Source: Rhodopseudomonas sp. (GTDB lineage Bacteria; Pseudomonadota; Alphaproteobacteria; Rhizobiales; Xanthobacteraceae). From it: a DNA stretch of 64,000 nucleotides. The stretch is from assembly GCF_013377015.1 (NCBI RefSeq), contig NZ_JACABA010000005.1, positions 186,001-250,000 of the forward strand, written 5' to 3'. Of this stretch, positions 53,345 through 61,868 are shown piece after piece (the first letter of the stretch is position 1; the number at the start of each line of letters is the position of its first letter). Made by a program: the position numbers and the translations under genes. The notes under the pieces were generated by a model that made no database searches, was not told the origin of the DNA, and saw nothing but the letters and a program-made list of their open reading frames with translations.

Positions 53345-54148
53345 ATGGGCGAGGTTCACGAAATCTATGCGCTGCGCTATGCGACGATGTCGCCGCGCAC
53401 GCCGCAGATGAACTTCCTCACCCCCGATCCGCACGAGACCACGGCGGCCGATCTCGACTATTTCGTCTGGCTGATCCGCGGCGCCTGCGGCGACATTCTG
53501 GTTGATACCGGCTTCAACCATGCAGCCGCGGCGGCGCGGAACCGAAAGCTGACGCTGAATCCGGTCGAAGCGCTGGCTGCATTCGGCGTCGACGCCGCCG
53601 CCATCAGGAACGTGGTGATCACTCACCTGCACTACGACCACGCCGGCAATCTCGACCGCTTTCCCAACGCCCGCTTTCATCTGCAGGACCGCGAGATGAG
53701 CTACGCCACCGGCCGTTGCATGTGCAATGGCGTGCTGCGTCACCCGTTCTCGGTCGAGGATGTCACCCTGATGGTGCGCCACGTCTACGCCGAGCGGGTC
53801 ACCTTCCACCAAGGCGACGGCGAGGTCGCTCCCGGCGTCAGCCTGCACCGCGTCGGCGGCCATTCCGACGGCCTGCAGGTGGTCCGCGTCGCGACCGCGC
53901 GCGGGCCGGTGGTGCTCGCCTCGGACGCTTCGCACTATTACGCCAACATGCACCGCCGCAATCCGTTCCCGATCGTCTACAATGTCGGCGAGATGTGCGA
54001 TGGTTGGGATATCGCCGCGCGGCTCGCCGGCCATCCCGACCGCGTGATTCCGGGCCACGACCCGCTGGTCGCCGAAATCTATCCGCGCGCCAGCGCCGCG
54101 GTCGACGCCTTCGCGCTGCACCTGCCGCCATCGCGATCGTTCGCCTGA
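53345..54148 (+). CDS. Metallo-beta-lactamase-fold hydrolase, lactonase-like
   Basis: A 267-residue protein with the zinc motif THLHYDHAGN, a later RVGGHSDGLQ, the bridging Asp in VLASDASHYY and the final His in VIPGHDP. This set is complete for a two-zinc site and resembles N-acyl-homoserine lactonase (AiiA/AttM)-like proteins, but substrate cannot be fixed. No signal peptide. It stands alone between the outer-membrane protein terminator and the convergent MarR gene. Confidence 0.82.
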   Translation: MGEVHEIYALRYATMSPRTPQMNFLTPDPHETTAADLDYFVWLIRGACGDILVDTGFNHAAAAARNRKLTLNPVEALAAFGVDAAAIRNVVITHLHYDHAGNLDRFPNARFHLQDREMSYATGRCMCNGVLRHPFSVEDVTLMVRHVYAERVTFHQGDGEVAPGVSLHRVGGHSDGLQVVRVATARGPVVLASDASHYYANMHRRNPFPIVYNVGEMCDGWDIAARLAGHPDRVIPGHDPLVAEIYPRASAAVDAFALHLPPSRSFA

Positions 54149-54200
54149 ACAGACGGCATTCGTCGTTCCCCGCGACGCGATGGCCGCACCACAAACCTTC

Positions 54201-54695
54201 CTAGCCGGCCGTCTGGCTCGTGGCCTCGCGCGACGACTCCACCTCATGGCTGCCCTGGATCAAATTCAGATGCCGTTCGATCTTGCCGAGCGCTGCCGCG
54301 AGATTCTCGCGCTCGCGCGCCGACAGGCACGACAGAATTTCGCGCTCCTTGGTCAGCAGTCGCGGCACCAGCTGCTGATACAGCGCGCGGCCCTTCTTTG
54401 TCAGCCGCAACCGGAACTCGCGGCGGTCGTCCTCGTTCTCGACCCGCTCGATCAACTGCCGGCTCAGCAATCCGGTCACTGCGCGGGAAATGGTGGATTT
54501 GTGGGTCCGCGTGCATTGGGCGATGAATTGCGCGCTGCAGGCGTCGTCGCGGAAGCCGAGCGTGGCGACGATCCGCCAGCCCGGAATATCCAGCCCGTGG
54601 CGGTCCTGATATTCGCTGGCCAGCGCCGCGCTGACCTCTGCGGCCAGCCGGTTGAGCTGGAACGGCACGAACGCGAATAGATCGAGCTTGCTCAA
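54201..54695 (-). CDS. MarR-family transcriptional regulator
   Basis: A 164-residue winged-helix repressor. The DNA-binding part is CSAQFIAQCTRTHKSTISRAVTGLLSRQLIERVENEDDRREFRLRLTKKG-like (helix-turn-helix, then the beta wing with DDRR). It starts with TTG at 54695 behind GAGGGA. It is divergent from the flavin monooxygenase at 54825; a palindrome between them is a probable operator. MarR proteins in such positions usually repress an aromatic-catabolism operon and are released by a pathway compound. Confidence 0.88.
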   Translation of the reverse strand: MSKLDLFAFVPFQLNRLAAEVSAALASEYQDRHGLDIPGWRIVATLGFRDDACSAQFIAQCTRTHKSTISRAVTGLLSRQLIERVENEDDRREFRLRLTKKGRALYQQLVPRLLTKEREILSCLSARERENLAAALGKIERHLNLIQGSHEVESSREATSQTAG

Positions 54696-54744
54696 AAAAA
54701 TCCCTCAACTCGGGTTGCGCCGGAACACAACTGCGGTTTAGATG

Positions 54745-54758
54745 GTTGCACGTGAAAC
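54745..54758. promoter_or_regulatory. Probable MarR operator GTTGCACGTGAAAC
   Basis: GTT-N-CACGTG-N-AAC is a palindrome except for the two N positions, extended one further base pair outward (T...A). It lies 50 bases from the MarR start and 66 bases from the monooxygenase start, in the only space between them, and has the form of many MarR-family sites. Confidence 0.6.
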
Positions 54759-54824
54759 TATCATGCGGGAGGAAGCTTTGACCAGCGCAATGCCAAACTC
54801 GCGCCGTCGCGTCGGCTGAGCGCA

Positions 54825-56438
54825 ATGGCCCAGCAGCATCACACCCAATTCGGCTATCGCCGCCACCCGGATCAGGATCGGGCTGGCGATCCCGTGCGCC
54901 ACAAGGTGATCGTGGTCGGCGCCGGCCCGGTCGGGTTGTCACTGGCGATCGATCTGGCGCAGCGCGGCCAACAGGTTGTGCTGCTCGACGACGCCGACCG
55001 GATCGGAGAGGGCTCGCGCGCGATCTGCTTTTCCAAGCGCGCGCTGGAAGTCTGGGACCGGCTCGGCGTGGGTAGCCGCATGGTCGAGAAGGGCGTGATC
55101 TGGCAGGTCGGCAAGATCTTTCGCGGCAACGACATGGTCTACCGCTTCGATCTGCTGCCGGAGACCGGCCACAAGATGCCGGCCTTCATCAACCTGCAGC
55201 AATATTACGCCGAGGCCTATCTGGTCGACCGGGTGCAACAACTGCCCGCCATCGATCTGCGCTGGCGCAACAAGGTCAGTGCGCTCGCGCAGCACAATGA
55301 TCATGCGGTCCTGACGATCGACACGCCGGATGGGTCGTATCGTCTCGCCGCCGACTATGTGGTGGCGTGCGACGGCGCGCGCTCCAGCCTGCGCGGCATG
55401 GTCGGCGCGGAGTTCGAAGGCGAGGTATTCGAGGATCAGTTCCTGATCGCCGACGTCAAGATGACCGCCGAATTTCCGACCGAGCGCTGGTTCTGGTTCG
55501 ATCCGCCGTTTCACGCCGGGCAATCCGCGCTACTGCACCGCCAGCCCGACAATGTCTGGCGAATCGATCTGCAGATCGGCCCCGACGCCGACCCCGCGGT
55601 CGAGCGGCTGCCGGAGAACGTCCGGCCACGGATCGAGCGGATGCTCGGCCATGGCGAGTTCAGTTTTGAGTGGATTTCGATCTACAAGTTCCAGTGCCGC
55701 CGGATGCAGCGTTTCCTGCACGAGCGGGTGATCTTCGCCGGAGATTCCGCGCACCAAGTGTCGCCGTTCGGCGCGCGCGGTGCCAATTCGGGGCTGGAGG
55801 ACGGCGAGAATCTGGCCTGGAAGCTCGACATGATCCTGCGCGGACAGGCGCCGGCCAGCCTGCTCGACAGCTACGAGATCGAGCGTGGGCTGGCTGCCGA
55901 CGACAACATTCGGCACTCGACGCGCTCGACCGATTTCATCGCGCCGCATTCGAAACAGGAGCGCCGGCTACGCGACGCCGTGCTGGCGTTGTCGCAGGAG
56001 GTGGATTTCGCCAAGCGGATGGTCAATGCCGGGCGGCTGTCGGTGCCGTCAGTCTACGATAGCCCGCTCTCGACTGCGGATGTGGAGGCCTGGGAGGCGG
56101 GCCCGCGTCCGGGCGCCCACATGCTGGATGCGCCGTTGACCTCGGTTGGCGGCGAGCCGCTGTTTCTGACCGATGCGTTCAAGGCGGCCGGCGGCGGCTT
56201 CGTGCTGCTGGAAAGTGCCAACGGCGCTGCCACAACCTTGCCCCAAGGCGTTCACAGCATTCGCATCGGCCCCGCCGCCGCGCTGCGCGACGCCGCCGGA
56301 TTGTTTGCCCGCCGCTACGATGCGTCGCCCGGTTCCGCCTATCTGCTGCGGCCGGACGGCTATGTTGCTGCAAGGTTCAAGCATCCGACGCATGCCGCGA
56401 TCGAAACCGCGCTCGCGCGCGCGAGCGGGCGGGCGTAA
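54825..56438 (+). CDS. Class A FAD-dependent aromatic monooxygenase
   Basis: A 537-residue flavoprotein. FAD-binding GxGxxG is VVGAGPVGLSLAIDLA (about 29-44), the DG motif is VACDGARSSLRG and the GD motif is FAGDSAHQVSPFGARGANSG; the C-terminal thioredoxin-like region (from about 430) is that of MhpA/PheA-type hydroxylases. It hydroxylates a phenolic ring using NAD(P)H and O2. With homogentisate dioxygenase encoded 1.3 kb downstream in the same direction it may make homogentisate or an analogue, for example from a hydroxyphenylacetate; this is inference. It is divergent from a MarR gene. Confidence 0.86.
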   Translation: MAQQHHTQFGYRRHPDQDRAGDPVRHKVIVVGAGPVGLSLAIDLAQRGQQVVLLDDADRIGEGSRAICFSKRALEVWDRLGVGSRMVEKGVIWQVGKIFRGNDMVYRFDLLPETGHKMPAFINLQQYYAEAYLVDRVQQLPAIDLRWRNKVSALAQHNDHAVLTIDTPDGSYRLAADYVVACDGARSSLRGMVGAEFEGEVFEDQFLIADVKMTAEFPTERWFWFDPPFHAGQSALLHRQPDNVWRIDLQIGPDADPAVERLPENVRPRIERMLGHGEFSFEWISIYKFQCRRMQRFLHERVIFAGDSAHQVSPFGARGANSGLEDGENLAWKLDMILRGQAPASLLDSYEIERGLAADDNIRHSTRSTDFIAPHSKQERRLRDAVLALSQEVDFAKRMVNAGRLSVPSVYDSPLSTADVEAWEAGPRPGAHMLDAPLTSVGGEPLFLTDAFKAAGGGFVLLESANGAATTLPQGVHSIRIGPAAALRDAAGLFARRYDASPGSAYLLRPDGYVAARFKHPTHAAIETALARASGRA

Positions 56439-56444
56439 GGAGGG

Positions 56445-56663
56445 ATGATGGCGCTGTCGACCACCAGCAATTTCGCCGATCCCGACGCCGCCTACCGGCT
56501 GATCGTCGAGGCGCATCGCGGCATCAGCGACGAGCAGAGCGCCGCGCTCGACGCCGCACTGGTGCTGGTTCTCGCCAATCACATCGGCGATCTCGGCGTG
56601 CTGGGCGAAGCGCTGGCGCTCGCGAAGCGGCGCATCGTCGATAGCAACCCAACGCAATCCTGA
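56445..56663 (+). CDS. Small DUF2783-like protein
   Basis: A 72-residue acidic, helical protein (DAAYRLIVEAHRGISDEQSA; LVLVLANHIGDLGVLGEALALAK) that I recognise as DUF2783-like. It starts six bases after the monooxygenase stop behind AGGAGGG (ATGs at 56445 and 56448), so the two are co-translated. It may be an accessory subunit or chaperone of the hydroxylase; no function is established. Confidence 0.72.
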   Translation: MMALSTTSNFADPDAAYRLIVEAHRGISDEQSAALDAALVLVLANHIGDLGVLGEALALAKRRIVDSNPTQS

Positions 56664-56711
56664 TTACCGCGACCAAAGTCGCGGATTCGGACGTCTCACA
56701 AGGAAAAAAGA

Positions 56712-57665
56712 ATGGCCAAGGGTTTCGCATCCACCACCGACATGGTGGAAAAGAAGATCACGTTTTCCGAGATCGGCACCGATCTCTACGCCTTCACCGC
56801 GGAAGGTGATCCGAATTCGGCGGTGATCGTCGGCGAGGACGGCTGCATCGTGTTCGACGCTCAGGCGACGCCGGCGATGGCCAACAAGGTGATCGAGCGG
56901 GTCAAGGCCGTCACCGACAAGCCGATCAAATATGTCGTGCTGTCGCATTATCACGCCGTGCGCGTGCTCGGCGCTTCCGCATACAACGCGGAGGGCATCG
57001 TCGCCTCGCAGGAAACCTATCGCCTGATCGACGAGCGCGGCCAGCAGGATTGGGATTCCGAATACGGCCGGTTCCCACGGCTGTTCCAGGACGCCGAGAG
57101 CATTCCCGGCCTGACCTGGCCGACGCTGACCTTCGAGGGCGAGATGTCGATCTGGCTCGGCAAGCGCGAGGTGCGCTTGATCCAGCTCGGCGCCGGCCAC
57201 ACCTCCGGCGATATCGTCGCCTGGGTTCCGGACGCCGAGGTGATGTTCTCGGGCGACCTGATCGAATATCATTCGGCGTGTTATTGCGGCGACGCTTACT
57301 TGCGGGAATGGCCGATGACGCTGAATGAAATCCGCGATTTCAATCCGAAGGCGATCGCGCCCGGCCGCGGCGACGCGCTGAAGGGGCTGGAGACCACCCG
57401 CGAAGCGATCGCGATGACCCGCGATTTTGTCAGCACGCTGTATGGCGCCGCCGAAATCTCGGTCGCCAAGGGCCGTTCGCTGAAGGAAACCATGGCGGCT
57501 TGCCGCGAGGTGATGGACAAGAAATTTTCCAGCTTCGCGATCTACGAACATTGCCTGCCGTTCAACGTCTCGCGCGCCTTCGACGAGGCGTCCGGCATCG
57601 ACGATCCGGTGATCTGGACCGCCGAGCGCGATCTCGAAATGTGGGCCGCCCTGCAGGGCGCATGA
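56712..57665 (+). CDS. Metallo-beta-lactamase-fold protein with incomplete metal motif
   Basis: A 317-residue protein in the same run as the monooxygenase and hmgA. The fold is clear (AVIVGEDGCIVFDAQATP; LGAGHTSGDIVAW; VMFSGDLIEYHSACYCGD), but the first metal motif is LSHYHAVRV: the canonical HxHxDH has lost its Asp-His (Val-Arg instead). His of AGHTSGD and Asp of FSGDLI remain, so one metal site may persist. I recall the same SHYHAVRVLG sequence in related proteins of this lineage, so this is probably a conserved subgroup, not decay. Substrate unknown; a role in the aromatic pathway is suggested by position. A palindromic repeat overlaps the stop codon. Confidence 0.82.
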   Translation: MAKGFASTTDMVEKKITFSEIGTDLYAFTAEGDPNSAVIVGEDGCIVFDAQATPAMANKVIERVKAVTDKPIKYVVLSHYHAVRVLGASAYNAEGIVASQETYRLIDERGQQDWDSEYGRFPRLFQDAESIPGLTWPTLTFEGEMSIWLGKREVRLIQLGAGHTSGDIVAWVPDAEVMFSGDLIEYHSACYCGDAYLREWPMTLNEIRDFNPKAIAPGRGDALKGLETTREAIAMTRDFVSTLYGAAEISVAKGRSLKETMAACREVMDKKFSSFAIYEHCLPFNVSRAFDEASGIDDPVIWTAERDLEMWAALQGA

Positions 57666-57704
57666 TCCCGAAAAGTGGGTTCCGGTTTCCGGAAGAGATC
57701 ATGC
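57660..57704. repeat. REP-like palindromic repeat over the stop codon of the MBL-fold gene
   Basis: GCATGATC (57660-57667) and GATCATGC (57697-57704) are inverted outer arms; TTCCGG (57680-57685) and CCGGAA (57689-57694) are inner arms, with CCGAAAAGTGGG between. Elements of this form are abundant in Rhizobiales genomes of the Bradyrhizobium/Rhodopseudomonas group (recalled, not searched). The MBL-fold gene's TGA lies within the left arm. Confidence 0.7.
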
Positions 57705-57725
57705 GCAATCGAAACGGAGGATGAC

Positions 57726-59072
57726 ATGAACATCAACACCGCGCCCGGCATCGTCGCCTGCGGGACCGTCGGCGTCACCCCGGGCTACATGTCGGGCTTC
57801 GGCAACAGCTTCGAGACCGAAGCGCTGCCCGGCGCGCTGCCGATCGGGCGCAACTCGCCGCAGCGCGCGCCCTATGGGCTTTATGCCGAACAACTCTCCG
57901 GTTCGCCGTTCACCGCGCCGCGCGGCAGCAATGAGCGCTCGTGGCTGTATCGGATCAGGCCGTCGGTGAAACATTCCGGCCGCTTCGTGAAGGCAGATGT
58001 CGGGTTGTGGCGCTCGGCGCCATGCCTGGAAGTCGAGATGCCGATCGAGCAGTTGCGCTGGGACCCGGCGCCGATGCCGACGGAGGATCTGACGTTCCTG
58101 CAAAGCGTGCGGACCATGACCACGGCGGGAGATGTGAATACCCAGGCCGGCATGGCCGCGCACATCTATCTTATCACCGCGTCGATGTTCGATCAGCATT
58201 TCTACAATGCCGACGGCGAATTGATGTTCGTGCCGCAGCAGGGCCGGCTGCGCTTCGTCACCGAATTCGGCGTCATTGCTGCGGAGCCTGCCGAGATCGT
58301 GGTGATCCCGCGCGGCGTCAAGTTCCGCGTCGAACTGATCGACGGGCCGGCGCGCGGCTATCTGTGCGAGAATTACGGCGGCGCCTTCACGCTGCCGGAG
58401 CGTGGCCCGATCGGCGCCAACTGCCTCGCCAACGCCCGCGATTTTCTCACGCCGGTGGCGGCCTATGAGGACAAGGACACCCCAACCGAGCTGTTCGTCA
58501 AATGGGGCGGCACGCTGTGGGTCACCAAGCTGCCGCATTCGCCGATCGACGTGGTCGCCTGGCACGGTAACTACGCGCCCTACAAGTACGATCTGCGCAC
58601 CTTCTCGCCGGTTGGCGCGATCGGCTTCGATCATCCCGATCCGTCGATCTTCACCGTTTTGACCTCGCCGTCGGAAACCGCCGGCACCGCCAATATCGAC
58701 TTCGTGATCTTCCCGGAGCGCTGGATGGTGGCGGAGAATACCTTCCGGCCGCCGTGGTATCATATGAACATCATGTCGGAATTCATGGGCCTGATCTACG
58801 GCGTCTACGACGCCAAACCGCAAGGATTTACACCCGGCGGCGCGTCGCTGCACAACATGATGCTGCCGCACGGCCCCGATCGCGAGGCGTTCGATCATGC
58901 CTCGAACGGCGAATTGAAGCCGGTGAAGTTGACTGGCACGATGGCGTTCATGCTTGAGACCAGGTACCCGCAGCGCGTTACCGAATATGCGGCGAAATCC
59001 GGCACGCTGCAGGCCGACTATGCCGATTGCTGGAACGGTCTCGAGAAGCGCTTCGATCCGAACCGGCCATGA
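57726..59072 (+). CDS. hmgA: Homogentisate 1,2-dioxygenase
   Basis: A 448-residue enzyme of normal length that opens the homogentisate ring to maleylacetoacetate. Characteristic segments are [18 protein letters not shown] near the start, [20 protein letters not shown], and the iron ligand region [14 protein letters not shown] plus [15 protein letters not shown] (His, Glu, His). The ATG at 57726 follows CGGAGG; an upstream in-frame ATG lies in the palindromic repeat and is rejected. The next pathway gene, maiA, follows eight bases after its stop. Confidence 0.96.
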   Translation: MNINTAPGIVACGTVGVTPGYMSGFGNSFETEALPGALPIGRNSPQRAPYGLYAEQLSGSPFTAPRGSNERSWLYRIRPSVKHSGRFVKADVGLWRSAPCLEVEMPIEQLRWDPAPMPTEDLTFLQSVRTMTTAGDVNTQAGMAAHIYLITASMFDQHFYNADGELMFVPQQGRLRFVTEFGVIAAEPAEIVVIPRGVKFRVELIDGPARGYLCENYGGAFTLPERGPIGANCLANARDFLTPVAAYEDKDTPTELFVKWGGTLWVTKLPHSPIDVVAWHGNYAPYKYDLRTFSPVGAIGFDHPDPSIFTVLTSPSETAGTANIDFVIFPERWMVAENTFRPPWYHMNIMSEFMGLIYGVYDAKPQGFTPGGASLHNMMLPHGPDREAFDHASNGELKPVKLTGTMAFMLETRYPQRVTEYAAKSGTLQADYADCWNGLEKRFDPNRP

Positions 59073-59079
59073 CGCCGCC

Positions 59080-59727
59080 ATGAAGGACGCCGACGTCGCA
59101 GTCTTGTACGGCTATTTCCGCTCCACCGCGGCGTATAGGGTGCGGATCGCGCTGGGGCTGAAGGGCCTTCGCGCCGAACAGAAATTCGTGCATCTGCGCA
59201 AGGGCGAGCAGACCCAGGCGGCGTTTCGCTGGATCAATCCGGCGGGGCTGGTGCCGTACTGGGTCGAGGGCGATTTCAGTTTGGCGCAGTCGCTGGCGAT
59301 CATCGAATATCTCGACGAGACCCATCCCGAGCCGCCTCTACTGCCGCGCAACCCGCGTGACCGCGCGATCGTTCGCGAGATCGCGCTGGCGGTGTGCTGC
59401 GACATCCACCCGATCGGCAATCTGCGGGTGCTGAACCGGCTGACCGAATTGGGCATCGATGATGCCGCGCGTGCGCAATGGTCGAAACACTGGATCGAGA
59501 CCGGCTTCGAGGCGATCGAGGCCCGGTTGGCGCAGTTGCCGGGGCCGTTCGCGTTCGGCGCGCAGCCGACGCTGGCGGACATCTGCATCGTGCCGCAGGT
59601 GTTCAACGCCCACCGCTTCGATGTCGACCTCGCGCCATTCGAGCGCATCCGGCAGATCGAAGCGGCGGCGTTCAATGTCGAAGCGTTCGTTGCCGCCGAG
59701 CCGGGGCGGCAGCCCGACGCCGAATGA
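59080..59727 (+). CDS. maiA: Maleylacetoacetate isomerase (zeta-class glutathione transferase)
   Basis: A 215-residue glutathione-S-transferase-fold enzyme. LYGYFRSTAAYRVRIALGLKG carries the Ser/Thr that activates glutathione, and LAQSLAIIEYLDETHPEPPLLP is the second glutathione-binding strand. It isomerises maleylacetoacetate to fumarylacetoacetate. It starts 8 bases after hmgA. The C-terminal motif QPTLADICIVPQVFNAHRF is characteristic of zeta-class proteins. Fumarylacetoacetate hydrolase, the final enzyme of the route, is not in the window. Confidence 0.94.
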   Translation: MKDADVAVLYGYFRSTAAYRVRIALGLKGLRAEQKFVHLRKGEQTQAAFRWINPAGLVPYWVEGDFSLAQSLAIIEYLDETHPEPPLLPRNPRDRAIVREIALAVCCDIHPIGNLRVLNRLTELGIDDAARAQWSKHWIETGFEAIEARLAQLPGPFAFGAQPTLADICIVPQVFNAHRFDVDLAPFERIRQIEAAAFNVEAFVAAEPGRQPDAE

Positions 59728-59755
59728 GGAGGCGTCGGCCGTGCGTTGCGTACGC

Positions 59756-60868
59756 TCAGCGTCCGCTTTGCCAGTCCTTCACCACCCCGGCCAGTTCCGC
59801 CGTCACCGGCGGGCGCGCCGCTGACGGCGTACGCGAGAACCGCGGCGCCGGCGCCGGCTGGGTATGGCCCTCGTGGGTGATGAACACCTCGCGGGCGACC
59901 ATGTGCGGATGCCGGGTGGCTTCCGACATCGTCAGCACCGGCGCAAAGCAGATGTCGGTACCTTCCATGATGGCGCACCATTCGTCGCGGGTTTTGGTCT
60001 TGAACACCGCCGCGAGCTTGTGTTTCAGTTCGGGCCAGTTGTTCTTGTCCATCTGGCCGTCATATTGCGGATCGCTCAGGCCGGCGAGTTCGCGCAGCAA
60101 CGCATAGAACTGCGGCTCGATCGATCCGATCGAGACGAAGCCGCCATCCTTGCATTCGTAAGTGCCATAGAAATGCGCGCCGCCGTCGAGCATGTTGCTC
60201 TCGCGGCTCTCTTTCCAGAGACCCTTGGCGGTCATGTCGAAGAACATGGTGATCAGCGAGGCGGCACCGTCGCACATCGCGGCGTCGACCACCTGGCCCT
60301 TGCCGGACTTGCCGGCTTCCAGCAGCGCGGCCAGCAGACCGACGACGAGATACAGCGAACCACCGCCGAAATCGCCGACCAGGTTGAGCGGCGGTACCGG
60401 CCGTTCCGCGGGGCCGATCGCGGCGAGCGCGCCGGTGATCGAGATGTAGTTGATGTCGTGGCCGGCCGCCTGCGCCAGCGGGCCGCTCTGGCCCCATCCG
60501 GTCATCCGCCCGTAGACCAGCCGCGGATTGCGCGCCAGCACCACATCGGGGCCGAGGCCGAGCCGCTCCATCACGCCAGGCCGGTAACCTTCGATCAGCG
60601 CATCGGCGCCATCGAGCAGCGTCATCACGCCGGTGACTGACGCCTTGTCCTTGAGGTCGACCGCGACGATCTTGCGTCCCCGCGCCGCGGCGCCCTTCGG
60701 GGTCTGGCCGGCGCGGGTCAGGGTGATCACCTCGGCGCCCATGTCGGCTAGCAGCATCGAGGCGAACGGGCCTGGTCCGATGCCGGCGAATTCGACGATC
60801 CGGACGCCGGCGAGCGGGCCGCAGCGGGTCTGTTGCGTCTGGGCGGAAGTGGTTGCTGTATCCTGCAC
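59756..60868 (-). CDS. CaiB/BaiF-family protein, alpha-methylacyl-CoA racemase-like
   Basis: A 370-residue class III CoA-transferase-fold protein. [32 protein letters not shown] is the family opening, followed by [11 protein letters not shown] and [25 protein letters not shown], the catalytic Asp-containing stretch of alpha-methylacyl-CoA racemases. It most resembles the racemase branch, which epimerises 2-methylacyl-CoA thioesters, but CoA transfer is not excluded. It starts with GTG at 60868 behind GGGATC. It is convergent with maiA and has no evident operon partner; a terminator separates it from the Mo-hydroxylase genes. Confidence 0.85.
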   Translation of the reverse strand: MQDTATTSAQTQQTRCGPLAGVRIVEFAGIGPGPFASMLLADMGAEVITLTRAGQTPKGAAARGRKIVAVDLKDKASVTGVMTLLDGADALIEGYRPGVMERLGLGPDVVLARNPRLVYGRMTGWGQSGPLAQAAGHDINYISITGALAAIGPAERPVPPLNLVGDFGGGSLYLVVGLLAALLEAGKSGKGQVVDAAMCDGAASLITMFFDMTAKGLWKESRESNMLDGGAHFYGTYECKDGGFVSIGSIEPQFYALLRELAGLSDPQYDGQMDKNNWPELKHKLAAVFKTKTRDEWCAIMEGTDICFAPVLTMSEATRHPHMVAREVFITHEGHTQPAPAPRFSRTPSAARPPVTAELAGVVKDWQSGR

Positions 60869-61004
60869 CTTGAGATCCCATGTCTGATTGCCCGCTTGGC
60901 GCGGCGAGCGGCTGTTGTTGCGGAAAACTCTCTATGCTGGCCGCGTCGACGGCAAGCCACTTTTTGACCGCAATCGTGCATGCGGCCATGCGCTGGCAAC
61001 GCAC

Positions 61005-61035
61005 AAAAAGCGGCGCGCTGGCAGGCGCGCCGCTT
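61005..61035 (-). terminator. Rho-independent terminator of the Mo-hydroxylase operon
   Basis: AAGCGGCGCGC and GCGCGCCGCTT form an 11-base perfect stem with loop TGGCAG. On the minus strand it runs directly into TTTTTGTGC. It lies 22 bases past the FAD-subunit stop. Confidence 0.92.
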
Positions 61036-61056
61036 GCCGTGTGATGGAATGATGCG

Positions 61057-61857
61057 TCAGCCGGCCGCGGTGACCGCGCGCTGCGCCATCACCTTGATCA
61101 GGTTGGCCCGATAGTCCGAGCTGCCGTGGATATCCGCCATCAGGCCTTCGTCGGAAATCTTGACGCCATCCAGCGCCGACGCCGACCAGTTCGCCTTCAG
61201 GGCGGCTTCGATCGCCGGCACCCGCATCACGCCGTTCTGCGAGGCGCCGGTGGCGGCGACGCGGATCTCGCCCGATTTGGTTTGCACCACGAACACGCCG
61301 GTCAGCGCGAAGCGCGAGGCCGGATTGCGCATCTTTGAGTAGCCGGCCTTGGCCGGGATCGGAAACGAGATTGCGGTGATGATCTCGTTCTCGTCGAGTG
61401 CCGTGGCGAACAGGCCCTTGAAAAAATCCTCCGCCGCAATCGAGCGCTTGTTGGTCTTGATCGTGGCGTTGAGCGCCAGAACCGCGGCGGGATAGTCCGC
61501 GCTGGGATCATTGGTGGCGACCGAGCCGCCGATGGTACCGCGCGCCCGCACCGCAGGGTCGCCTACCACCGAGGTCAGATGCGCGATCGCCGGGATCGTG
61601 CGCTTCACATCGGCGCTGTTGACGATGTCGACATAGGTGGTCGCGGCCTTGATGGTCAGCGTGTCGGCCGAGGCCTCGATGCCGATCAGCGCCGGAATCC
61701 GGGCGATGTCGATCACATCGGACGGCGCGGTGAGGCGCTGCTTCATCACCGGAAGCAAGGTGTGGCCGCCGGCGAGATATTTGGCGTCGGAGCCCTTCGC
61801 GAACAATGCCACGGCTTCTTCGACGGTCGAGGGGCGGTGATAGGTCGTTGAATACAT
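61057..61857 (-). CDS. Form II molybdenum hydroxylase FAD-binding (medium) subunit
   Basis: A 266-residue CoxM-type flavin subunit with AGGHT (29-33) and TIGG (108-111). It is shorter than the other two CoxM-type proteins in the window. The ATG follows GGAGGCC. It is the last gene of its operon (large subunit, then medium), an order different from the M-S-L of the two other sets; the small subunit is probably upstream of the window edge. Confidence 0.93.
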   Translation of the reverse strand: MYSTTYHRPSTVEEAVALFAKGSDAKYLAGGHTLLPVMKQRLTAPSDVIDIARIPALIGIEASADTLTIKAATTYVDIVNSADVKRTIPAIAHLTSVVGDPAVRARGTIGGSVATNDPSADYPAAVLALNATIKTNKRSIAAEDFFKGLFATALDENEIITAISFPIPAKAGYSKMRNPASRFALTGVFVVQTKSGEIRVAATGASQNGVMRVPAIEAALKANWSASALDGVKISDEGLMADIHGSSDYRANLIKVMAQRAVTAAG

Positions 61858-61868
61858 GATGGCCTCCC

